From JBBIJH01 sp037446075 (lineage in GTDB: Bacteria; Bacteroidota; Ignavibacteria; UBA10030; JAHEZR01), in NCBI GenBank assembly GCA_037446075.1, contig JBBIJH010000146.1, forward strand, positions 1-7,006: 7,006 nucleotides of DNA, read 5' to 3'. Positions 1 to 5,746 of this stretch are shown one piece after another; the stretch's first letter is position 1, and every line of letters begins with the position of its first letter. The position numbers and the translations under genes are program-made. The notes under the pieces are model-generated. The model was not told the DNA's origin, ran no database searches, and worked only from the letters and a program-made list of their open reading frames with translations.

Positions 1-1146
1 GGGGTTGGAGGATCCTCCTGGATTCGTGATACCCAGTCCTCTGCCGGAACCCGCAGATATGTACCAGCCTCGCTCCGGGCCGGTACCGATGGCAGGCGTC
101 CCCCAGATCGTGGTCTTATCGGGTAAGCTACGGACACCTTCGGGCGTCGGTGAACTGCCTTTCTTGGCTCCAATCCATGACCATGCGCTCCAGACATCCG
201 TGTAGAAACGAAGAGGATAATCATTTAAACCCATATCCTTCGTCCCAGCGGCAAACTCGCCCGGGTATCCGACCATCATATCCCAGGGGGAGCCTTTCGG
301 ATCATTGTCCCCGACATATCCAATGGCCCGCTGGGCACCGAATCTATTCGCCCCGCGTCCACCACTCAGCCCGATGAAGACCGAACACATGAATTCCCCG
401 TGTGCAATCATCGTAAGCGCGTTGATTACATTGTTTGTTCGCTCCGGTGTGCCGTCCCCATTGAAATCTACGACTCCCGTATTCGTGAAAGTAACTTCGA
501 CAATGATAAAATCGTTCAAGTTGTTCCAGTTCAAAGAGAACTGGTGGATCTTTACCGCCACATCTACACCGATGTTCGTTGGCCAACCGGCTTCGTAAAG
601 TGCTCGGTGGCGCTTCGTTGCATCGACCCACTTTGTTTCTCTGTAATAATTCCTGCTCGCAACGTTGGCCCCGGGCAACGTAGCTCGGTACGATCCGAAT
701 GCATAGTTCCCGCCTGCTGCTGAAAGATAAGCAGGGTTCGCGACGCCACCGATGGTCGGAGGATTCCAGTTGGGGTCGGGATTGTATTCCATAATCTCCA
801 TTCCCTTCGCCCAGTAGTTTCCGTTTGTCCAGCCCCCTGGCCAAAAATGCGTCGGCGTTGTCCATACTCGATCAAAGTTACCAATCCGCAGGAAGCTTCG
901 CCGGATCAACTCCGCCGCTTCCGTGTAGTACGCGTACGCATTTGGTGGAAGATAGGAGTCCCAAAGTTCCCCGGCGACCATCACGCCTGCGCCGTTTGCC
1001 GGCTCGAGAACGCCGAGCGGTTTTTGGAAAGCATTCGGATCCTCACGAGAAGGAGAATATTGCGCCATGGCAAACGATGGCAGCAAGAAGAGAAAAGTCA
1101 GGAAGGCAATCATGCCATGCTTCCCATGATACTGTGTTGTTTTCAT
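1..1146 (-). CDS. Secreted aromatic-rich protein of unknown function (C-terminus cut by window edge)
   Basis: The frame is open from ATG 1146 to the window edge: 382 codons with no stop. Residues 1-28 look like a Sec signal peptide: basic start (MKTTQYHGKHG), hydrophobic core (MIAFLTFLFLLPSF), then AMA before Gln29. There is no lipobox cysteine, so it is probably periplasmic or exported rather than a lipoprotein. The mature part is very rich in Trp, Tyr, Asn and Gly. Around residues 212-235 a beta-strand-like stretch (DFIIVEVTFTNTG) leads into DFNGDGTPE, a DxNxDGxxE calcium-loop pattern. An AGGAGG ribosome site at 1160-1155 lies 8 nt before the ATG. The gene follows the TonB-dependent receptor by 49 nt and is probably co-transcribed with it. 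I do not recognise the family. It lacks the lipoprotein signal expected of SusD. From its style I would guess a large surface or secreted protein with a C-terminal sorting domain beyond the window, but that part is not visible. Confidence 0.85.
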   Translation of the reverse strand, partial: MKTTQYHGKHGMIAFLTFLFLLPSFAMAQYSPSREDPNAFQKPLGVLEPANGAGVMVAGELWDSYLPPNAYAYYTEAAELIRRSFLRIGNFDRVWTTPTHFWPGGWTNGNYWAKGMEIMEYNPDPNWNPPTIGGVANPAYLSAAGGNYAFGSYRATLPGANVASRNYYRETKWVDATKRHRALYEAGWPTNIGVDVAVKIHQFSLNWNNLNDFIIVEVTFTNTGVVDFNGDGTPERTNNVINALTMIAHGEFMCSVFIGLSGGRGANRFGAQRAIGYVGDNDPKGSPWDMMVGYPGEFAAGTKDMGLNDYPLRFYTDVWSAWSWIGAKKGSSPTPEGVRSLPDKTTIWGTPAIGTGPERGWYISAGSGRGLGITNPGGSSNP

Positions 1147-1154
1147 TGAGCTGG

Positions 1155-1160
1155 CCTCCT
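1155..1160 (-). promoter_or_regulatory. Ribosome binding site of the secreted-protein gene
   Basis: Minus-strand AGGAGG, 8 nt upstream of ATG 1146. It supports this start over the internal Met12 and shows that the gene, although open-ended in this window, is translated independently of the receptor ahead of it. Confidence 0.8.
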
Positions 1161-1195
1161 ATTTGAAAGGAAATCTCGCTGAATGATTGTCCGGT

Positions 1196-4100
1196 TTAGA
1201 ACTCGAAGGTAATTCCAAAGTACCACTCACGCGGGATATCGTAGATCATTGACCCGTCCTGGGTAATGGGCCGGTTCGTGGGGTTCCCGGCAGCGTCAGA
1301 TGGAACTCCCGTCGGATTCCCCGTCTTTTCCCACTCTTGCTGGTTTGCAGCAGTGCTGTTGTCATAAGCAATGATATTCTTCCAATTGAAAGCGTTCAGC
1401 ACCTCCGCATAGGCAGAGAACCTCCTCTTCCCGATCGTGAACGCCTTCTCAAGTCGGAAGTCAATCTGCTTGTTCCACGGTCCGGTGTCAAGCTCTCTCG
1501 CTCGAGGATCGCCCAAAGTTCTCAGGAAGTAGAATCCACTTTCGAACCGGCCGATACTCGTCAGACTGACTTCCTCAGGGAATCGCAAAAAGACCGTATA
1601 CGTGATCCTGTGTGGTCTGTCATATCCACCCGTGATCGCGCTCGCCCCTCCACGGACGTTGCGCTCGATGGTGTTGAAGGTTTTCAGATCTTGGAAGGGC
1701 AGCTGGCCGGCGAATCTTGCACTATCACCACCGACTGTCGAGAAAGATGTTTGATTCCCTCCGGTAAACTCAGCTTGCTTTAGATAGCTGTATGTGTAAG
1801 ACGCTCTGCCGCCGACACTGAGAAAATCCGTCACAGCTGCGAGGTTTTTCCGCAACGTTACTTCGACACCGCGAGCATCGGCATACCCGAAGGCAAATGT
1901 CATGTTGTACGACCTCCAGGGGGCTCTCGGCGTCACAGCAAAGCCTAGCCTGCCATAGTTCTGGATATCCCTGAAGTAGGCGTTCACATCCAAGCCGTAG
2001 CCTTCGAAGAAAGACCACTGCACACCGAGGTCGTAGTTCGTTGATCGAATCGGATCCTGATTAACTGGAACAATGTTCGGGAGGGAGGGGTTGGCGAAGT
2101 CGTTGTAGTTTGCATAAAGCGCCGAATACGGCAGCAGTTGGGTTTGCCGCGAGAATGAGAAGTACATGGAGGCGTTATCGGCGATCGGATGAGACACACC
2201 CAAACGAGGAGATAGATAGACCTTCTTCGGGATCGTCTCTCCCGGATCGACGATGTTCACCAGCTTCCCGTCGATGTAGACTTGCCGTGTAACACCCCGA
2301 ACTGGAACTCTCACATCGCCCCCCTGATCGTCTTTCGTATCCACGAATGGAGCAAAGAAATTCGCATAGTCTTGGGCTGCTAGGTCAAAGACATCCAGTC
2401 GCAGACCCGCGTTGATAATCAAGCCAGCGTACTCCATCTTATCCTGAAGGTACGCGCTATACTCCTTCGGAAATCGTGCCCAGAGTTCCTCGGCATAGGG
2501 TTTGTAAGCATTGAACACGCCGCCAATATAACCAGCCCGCAGCTCGCGATCCAGCTGGAGGAAGCGCGCCTGAATGCCCGCGCGAATTTGATGGTTCGGC
2601 GTCACCTGACTTGTCAGGTCACCTCTGAAGGTCACATTGTTGTTTAAGAAATTCTCATAATAGATGCCCGGGCGAGCGATTTTCCATGCACGAACCCAAC
2701 CGGAGGTTTCGCTGCCGGATTCGTTCCTCGGATCACGAGTAAAGAACTTGTCAAATTGCGAATTGGGAACGGGTGACATATATCGGTTCACTTGTGCCGT
2801 GTCGGCAAACGTAAGGAAATCGCCGTCCTCATTCGGTTGAATGATGCCATCGTCGTTTCCGTCAACGTATCCGGCACGGTATTGATCGTAAACGCCGCTT
2901 AGTTGCAATTCATAGAACGTAGTCGGAGAGAGAACGTGCGTCAGTTTCAAACTCGCAACAACATTGACGCCATCCCATCTCGGTACGCCTTCAAGAAAAT
3001 ACCTGAAATCATCCATGAAGTTACTGTTCTTCCATCCGAACAACCTGCCGCGGTCTTCGAGAAGACCGATAGCAGTAAGGCGGACGGCAGAGGTCGGATT
3101 GTACGTCAGTTTAAGAGAGGAGTTAATACGTCTTGTGAATTCATTGGGGAACCGACCATACGTCTGATAATAGGCACCCGTGAAGTAGAATCCCGCGTCC
3201 TTGGAAATGTCACCGCCCAGAGCGATTTCATCATCCGTGGTCAATTTTTCACCGTAGTTATACTTGCCGGGATACCAAGTATAGCGAGCGGCCTTATCAC
3301 GATCCGCTTGGACAGTACTCGCGGCAAGTCTGGCCTTGTCTGCGGCATATCGGGCCGCGTCATTATACACACCCGGGCCGAAGTGACGAAGGCCGCCCTT
3401 ATTTGAAAACACATTGCTTGTCTTCACCCTTACTCTTCCGCTGATCGGGCCGCGCCCTTCTCGTAAGGAATAAGAGATGATGCCAGCGCTGGCAGTCGAA
3501 TAATCGGCTCCGACCCCGCCAGTCAAGACATTTGCTTCCTCGACGGAGGAGGTACTCAACCTCACCAACGAAGAAGTCTGTGCCTGTTGTTGCCTGTTGA
3601 CTCCATTGTAGATCATGTACGGTTGGCTCCCCTCACCGTCAGCCTTGTAGGCAAAGAATTGGTCGGTGACATCCACTCCCTCGACCAAAGTCCTTGTTTC
3701 CCACTGCCTGCCGCCTCGCACGAAGCCGCGATAAACGCTCGGAGCGGTGGCGACAAGATCGTACACAGATCTCAGAGGAAGTTGCGTGAAATCTGTGGAA
3801 GAAAGGCGCGTCCTGGCGGAGGTCTGGCTCTGGTCTACAACCCGAGCCTCCGCTTGTACGACCACTTCTTCCAGGCCTACGGCTTCAGGCCGGAGTGCAA
3901 AATCAAGGGTGATAATCTGGTCTGACCCAACTTGCACATTCCGGACGACGTATCGTGCATACCCCACAGCGGTCGCGGCGACTTCATACATTCCGGGGGG
4001 GACGTTTAGGATGAAGTAACGGCCATCAGCATCCGCTCCTGCCCCAAGCGTCGTGCCCGTGATTCTGAAACTGGCCCCGGGAATCGGATTGTTGTTCTCG

Positions 4101-4210
4101 GAGTCAACGATCCTCCCCGTGATTTTCCCGTTCCCGGCATAGGCCGAGAGAGAGAATACCACGACGAGGGCGGTCACGAGAAAAGCGAACCTGAAGAGAA
4201 CGGTCTTCAT
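1196..4210 (-). CDS. TonB-dependent outer-membrane receptor with carboxypeptidase-regulatory-like N-terminal domain
   Basis: This 1004-residue outer-membrane receptor should import a bulky ligand using TonB/ExbB/ExbD energy. Residues 1-25 are a signal peptide ending AYA before Gly26. Residues 29-108 form a CarboxypepD_reg-like beta-sandwich (GKITGRIVDSENNNPIPGA, then DGRYFILNVPPGMYEV). LEEVVVQA at 113-120 resembles the TonB-box region. The plug spans about 125-250, including VRGGRQWETRTLVEGVDVTD near 164-183 and the conserved ADYSTASAGIISYSLREG stretch. The rest is a 22-strand-type barrel, with YDRPHRITY and VLNAFNWKN near the end and a terminal Phe (GITFEF) typical of barrel assembly signals. 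Residues 450-461 match a complete EF-hand loop, probably in an extracellular loop. The start is fixed by an AAAAGGAGG ribosome site 6 nt upstream. It is expressed from its own promoter near 4590 and followed by a secreted partner. The size resembles SusC, but no SusD follows. The ligand cannot be read from the sequence. Confidence 0.95.
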   Translation of the reverse strand: MKTVLFRFAFLVTALVVVFSLSAYAGNGKITGRIVDSENNNPIPGASFRITGTTLGAGADADGRYFILNVPPGMYEVAATAVGYARYVVRNVQVGSDQIITLDFALRPEAVGLEEVVVQAEARVVDQSQTSARTRLSSTDFTQLPLRSVYDLVATAPSVYRGFVRGGRQWETRTLVEGVDVTDQFFAYKADGEGSQPYMIYNGVNRQQQAQTSSLVRLSTSSVEEANVLTGGVGADYSTASAGIISYSLREGRGPISGRVRVKTSNVFSNKGGLRHFGPGVYNDAARYAADKARLAASTVQADRDKAARYTWYPGKYNYGEKLTTDDEIALGGDISKDAGFYFTGAYYQTYGRFPNEFTRRINSSLKLTYNPTSAVRLTAIGLLEDRGRLFGWKNSNFMDDFRYFLEGVPRWDGVNVVASLKLTHVLSPTTFYELQLSGVYDQYRAGYVDGNDDGIIQPNEDGDFLTFADTAQVNRYMSPVPNSQFDKFFTRDPRNESGSETSGWVRAWKIARPGIYYENFLNNNVTFRGDLTSQVTPNHQIRAGIQARFLQLDRELRAGYIGGVFNAYKPYAEELWARFPKEYSAYLQDKMEYAGLIINAGLRLDVFDLAAQDYANFFAPFVDTKDDQGGDVRVPVRGVTRQVYIDGKLVNIVDPGETIPKKVYLSPRLGVSHPIADNASMYFSFSRQTQLLPYSALYANYNDFANPSLPNIVPVNQDPIRSTNYDLGVQWSFFEGYGLDVNAYFRDIQNYGRLGFAVTPRAPWRSYNMTFAFGYADARGVEVTLRKNLAAVTDFLSVGGRASYTYSYLKQAEFTGGNQTSFSTVGGDSARFAGQLPFQDLKTFNTIERNVRGGASAITGGYDRPHRITYTVFLRFPEEVSLTSIGRFESGFYFLRTLGDPRARELDTGPWNKQIDFRLEKAFTIGKRRFSAYAEVLNAFNWKNIIAYDNSTAANQQEWEKTGNPTGVPSDAAGNPTNRPITQDGSMIYDIPREWYFGITFEF

Positions 4211-4216
4211 TGGGTT

Positions 4217-4225
4217 CCTCCTTTT
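4217..4225 (-). promoter_or_regulatory. Strong ribosome binding site of the TonB-dependent receptor
   Basis: Minus-strand AAAAGGAGG ends 6 nt before ATG 4210, an almost perfect anti-16S match at good spacing. Such strong Shine-Dalgarno sites are uncommon in Bacteroidota, which bears on the likely host lineage. Confidence 0.85.
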
Positions 4226-4450
4226 ATTGAATGGAAAACCTGGAGAAGAAATGTCTCGTTAGGGCTGAGAACAGTATCGCGAAGCTCTGAGAATTGAGTT
4301 GTGGTCGCTCGTTTCTTTCCAAGACGACCTCTATGAGTGGATTGAAGCTCCAGATCTTGGGCTTAAGTGTACTCAGGGTACCAAAAGAATTGTCTGCGGC
4401 TCTACACTACTGGCACCCTTAGCGTCGTGCCTGAAGAAGGGGCCTTCCCC

Positions 4451-4468
4451 CTGGAAGGATTCTTCCAG
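4451..4468 (-). repeat. Perfect 7-bp inverted repeat in the receptor leader
   Basis: On the minus strand CTGGAAG, loop AATC, then CTTCCAG. No T-run follows, so it is not an intrinsic terminator by itself. It sits about 90 nt into the inferred leader, beside a second G/C-rich stem, and is more likely an RNA structural element than a termination site. Confidence 0.55.
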
Positions 4469-4526
4469 ACAACAACGAGATGGAAAGCAGTAGAAATTTC
4501 CCCCTTGTTCTCCTTTCGATTCTGTG

Positions 4527-4544
4527 AGTTTTAATAATTAAACT
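4527..4544. promoter_or_regulatory. AT-rich near-palindrome, candidate operator
   Basis: The minus strand reads AGTTTAATTATTAAAACT: 8 of 9 base pairs are symmetric, with one A-A mismatch. It lies roughly 11 to 28 nt downstream of the inferred transcription start of the receptor operon, where a bound repressor would block initiation or escape. No regulator gene is in the window to pair it with. AT-rich palindromes also arise by chance, so this is a candidate only. Confidence 0.35.
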
Positions 4545-4561
4545 TCTTTTTATTCAGCGGC

Positions 4562-4590
4562 AATATAGCAGAATCAGTTTTGTTTGTCAA
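4562..4590 (-). promoter_or_regulatory. Sigma-70-type promoter of the receptor operon
   Basis: On the minus strand the -35 is TTGACA (4590-4585), a perfect consensus, followed by a 17-nt spacer. The -10 is TATATT (4567-4562), one base off consensus, and TGC immediately before it gives an extended -10. Transcription would start near 4555 and read the receptor and then the secreted protein. The match and spacing are much better than expected by chance in an intergenic region, and the orientation fits the only downstream gene. Confidence 0.85.
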
Positions 4591-4592
4591 GC

Positions 4593-4631
4593 AAAAAATT
4601 ATCTTCAGGGAAGATCCTTCCTAGTCCTGAA
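4593..4631 (-). terminator. Intrinsic terminator of the M20-ferredoxin-cyclase operon
   Basis: The minus strand holds TTCAG, a GACTA bulge side, then GGAAG-GAT-CTTCC and CTGAA: two stacked 5-bp stems on one axis. These are followed by GATAA and a run of six T (4598-4593). It begins about 73 nt past the cyclase stop codon. The T-run ends 2 nt before the -35 box of the next promoter, so it would insulate the receptor operon from read-through. The bulge makes it less than ideal. Confidence 0.55.
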
Positions 4632-4704
4632 AAACAATTTTCTCGTCAGCCATTCACACTTATTCGCAGCCGAGAATTCGCCCCATAGCTTCCGGGCCGC
4701 CGCA

Positions 4705-5322
4705 TCATTCCTCAACCGCAAGCACCCTGGCTGGCGCTCCGTCTCCATCCTTGATCAGCAATGGTAGGGCGAGTAATTTCACTACCGGGCGGCGGATTGA
4801 TCCCAGATTGTTAAGGTTCGTGATAAGTGGTTTGCCCCGACTTAAGAATAGCTTGTGGATCTCCATCGTGAATGGCGTATCTGCAGCCAGGTATTTAACT
4901 TTCTTCCGAATGAGAATTTCTCCCGCTTCGGCGCTCATCGCGGGATAGCTCCGATAGTATTCATCCTTGCCGAAATAGAGATCCCAACCCGTCCGAACGA
5001 TTACTCCCAGACCTTCCGCGACCTCCATTTGCTCCATCTCCTTGCCACTGATCTCTTGATTGGGGCTTCGAGGCGTAAAGTCGAGAACTTGAGCCTCGCT
5101 GATCCATAAGGACAGATCATAGGCATCAATGTGGTGCATCCCCTCGAAGATGTGGCTCGGAGCATCGATGTGCGTCCCTGTATGCGTTCCAATATCAAGT
5201 CGGTGGACGATACAGTTATTGGTCTCGTATGTCGCTGTTTGTTCGATCCGCGTCGGAGGATGCCAGGGGAAATAAACTCTCATGCCATCAGTGATCGGGT
5301 GAGTAAGGTCGATGATCCTCAT
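4705..5322 (-). CDS. Cyclase-family metallohydrolase, arylformamidase (KynB)-like
   Basis: This 205-residue cytoplasmic protein is of usual length for the cyclase family (PF04199), which hydrolyses amides, formamides or lactones with a bound divalent metal. N-terminal IIDLTHPITDGM is the family opening. H47-x-G-T-H51-x-D53-x-P-x-H57 (5184-5152) supplies three metal ligands and the catalytic histidine. ADTPF at 147-151 and H156 follow, and GDGAPARVLA near the C-terminus is also typical. By alignment from memory with KynB (ligands His50, His54, Asp56, His160, Glu172), the last glutamate falls on Thr168 here, so metal binding or substrate may differ. That makes N-formylkynurenine hydrolysis doubtful; isatin-hydrolase-like or other amide/lactone substrates are alternatives. 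ATG 5322 has only a modest, distant AGAAGGA ribosome site (12 nt). It is last in the operon, 56 nt after the ferredoxin, and followed by a terminator. Confidence 0.88.
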   Translation of the reverse strand: MRIIDLTHPITDGMRVYFPWHPPTRIEQTATYETNNCIVHRLDIGTHTGTHIDAPSHIFEGMHHIDAYDLSLWISEAQVLDFTPRSPNQEISGKEMEQMEVAEGLGVIVRTGWDLYFGKDEYYRSYPAMSAEAGEILIRKKVKYLAADTPFTMEIHKLFLSRGKPLITNLNNLGSIRRPVVKLLALPLLIKDGDGAPARVLAVEE

Positions 5323-5378
5323 ATCCAGAGTCAGTCCTTCTAATTTTCTGGGATGGTCAAACCAACTTAAAGATAGTT

Positions 5379-5675
5379 TCAGTCCCCAAGATCAACGCTC
5401 GGAATCTCCTTCACCGGAGGAATCTCCTCGCGCACTTGGTGGTCCGGTACCCACCGGATGCAATCCACTGGGCATGCCTCGAAGCAAAGCCCACATCCAG
5501 TGCAATTTTCGGGAATAACGACAGCGACGCCGTTCCTCATCACGATCGCATCAAAGAAACAGATTTTGGGGCAGCGTTCGCAACCTATGCACTCTTGCTC
5601 CACAACGACGGCAATCGGTGCAAATTGCTTCGCGAAATCTGGAGGCAATGGATGTAAACCGACGTACTTTCCCAT
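5379..5675 (-). CDS. Small 2[4Fe-4S] ferredoxin
   Basis: This 98-residue soluble electron carrier has two cysteine sets: C29-x2-C32-x2-C35-x3-C39 and C58-x2-C61-x2-C64-x3-C68-P. The pseudo-twofold arrangement is that of bacterial-type ferredoxins (Fer4 domains), each expected to bind one [4Fe-4S] cluster with the fourth cysteine crossing over. Oddities are Phe instead of the usual Pro after C39, an extra Cys72, an N-terminal extension of about 25 residues (MGKYVGLHPLPPDFAKQFAP) and an acidic tail after Trp75. An in-frame stop two codons upstream of ATG 5675 fixes this as the first possible start, although no good ribosome site precedes it. It sits between an M20 hydrolase and a cyclase, neither of which uses electrons. 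Its redox partner is therefore probably an oxidoreductase encoded to the right of the window; which one is not visible. Confidence 0.92.
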   Translation of the reverse strand: MGKYVGLHPLPPDFAKQFAPIAVVVEQECIGCERCPKICFFDAIVMRNGVAVVIPENCTGCGLCFEACPVDCIRWVPDHQVREEIPPVKEIPSVDLGD

Positions 5676-5746
5676 TGTTCAAAAGCCCATCTTCAACTGG
5701 CAGCACGATTCATTCCGAAACGGCTCCGATCAATTTCTCCTGGCAT

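Larger units (their letters stand above)
4211..4555 (-). promoter_or_regulatory. Long structured 5' leader of the receptor operon
   Basis: If transcription starts about 7 nt past the -10 box, the untranslated leader is about 345 nt. The transcribed strand has no ATG anywhere in it, so a conventional leader peptide is unlikely. It contains a perfect 7-bp hairpin (CTGGAAG-AATC-CTTCCAG, 4468-4451). Directly after this comes a GGGG-AAGG-CCCC stem (about 4450-4439), and then GGCAC/GTGCC arms around a 10-nt loop (4431-4412). I looked for the conserved boxes of the cobalamin and TPP riboswitches and did not find a convincing set. It could be an unassigned cis-regulatory RNA, or simply a long UTR. 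No gene is supported in this stretch. Confidence 0.4.

Noticed and set aside
344..865. A 173-codon minus-strand open frame, and another at 564-884
   Set aside because: Both overlap the secreted-protein gene in its alternative frames, are rich in Arg and Cys with no domain pattern, and lack ribosome sites. The overlapping frame has a signal peptide, a strong AGGAGG site and coherent composition.
2903..3406. A 167-codon plus-strand open frame antisense to the receptor
   Set aside because: It lies wholly inside the 1004-residue receptor, whose domain pattern is unmistakable. The antisense product has no recognisable motif.
4265..4293. Direct repeat CTGAGAA at 4265-4271 and 4287-4293 in the leader
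   Set aside because: Only two 7-nt copies with no further periodicity; expected by chance.
4260..4440. Possible TPP or cobalamin riboswitch in the receptor leader (a CTGAGA-like box on the plus strand and GGGTGCC/GCCAGTAGTG on the minus strand)
   Set aside because: The CTGAGA copies are on the wrong strand for the receptor transcript. The second conserved half of TPP (CTGATC/CGTAGGGA-like) and the B12 box are absent.
4299..4493. A plus-strand 64-codon frame in the intergenic region
   Set aside because: It starts at a TTG without a ribosome site, has low-quality composition, and runs against the leader of the receptor operon.
5693..5746. A 17-codon minus-strand frame (MPGEIDRSRFGMNRAAS) between the M20 and ferredoxin genes
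   Set aside because: It begins directly after the M20 stop with no ribosome site of its own and is too short to separate from chance.
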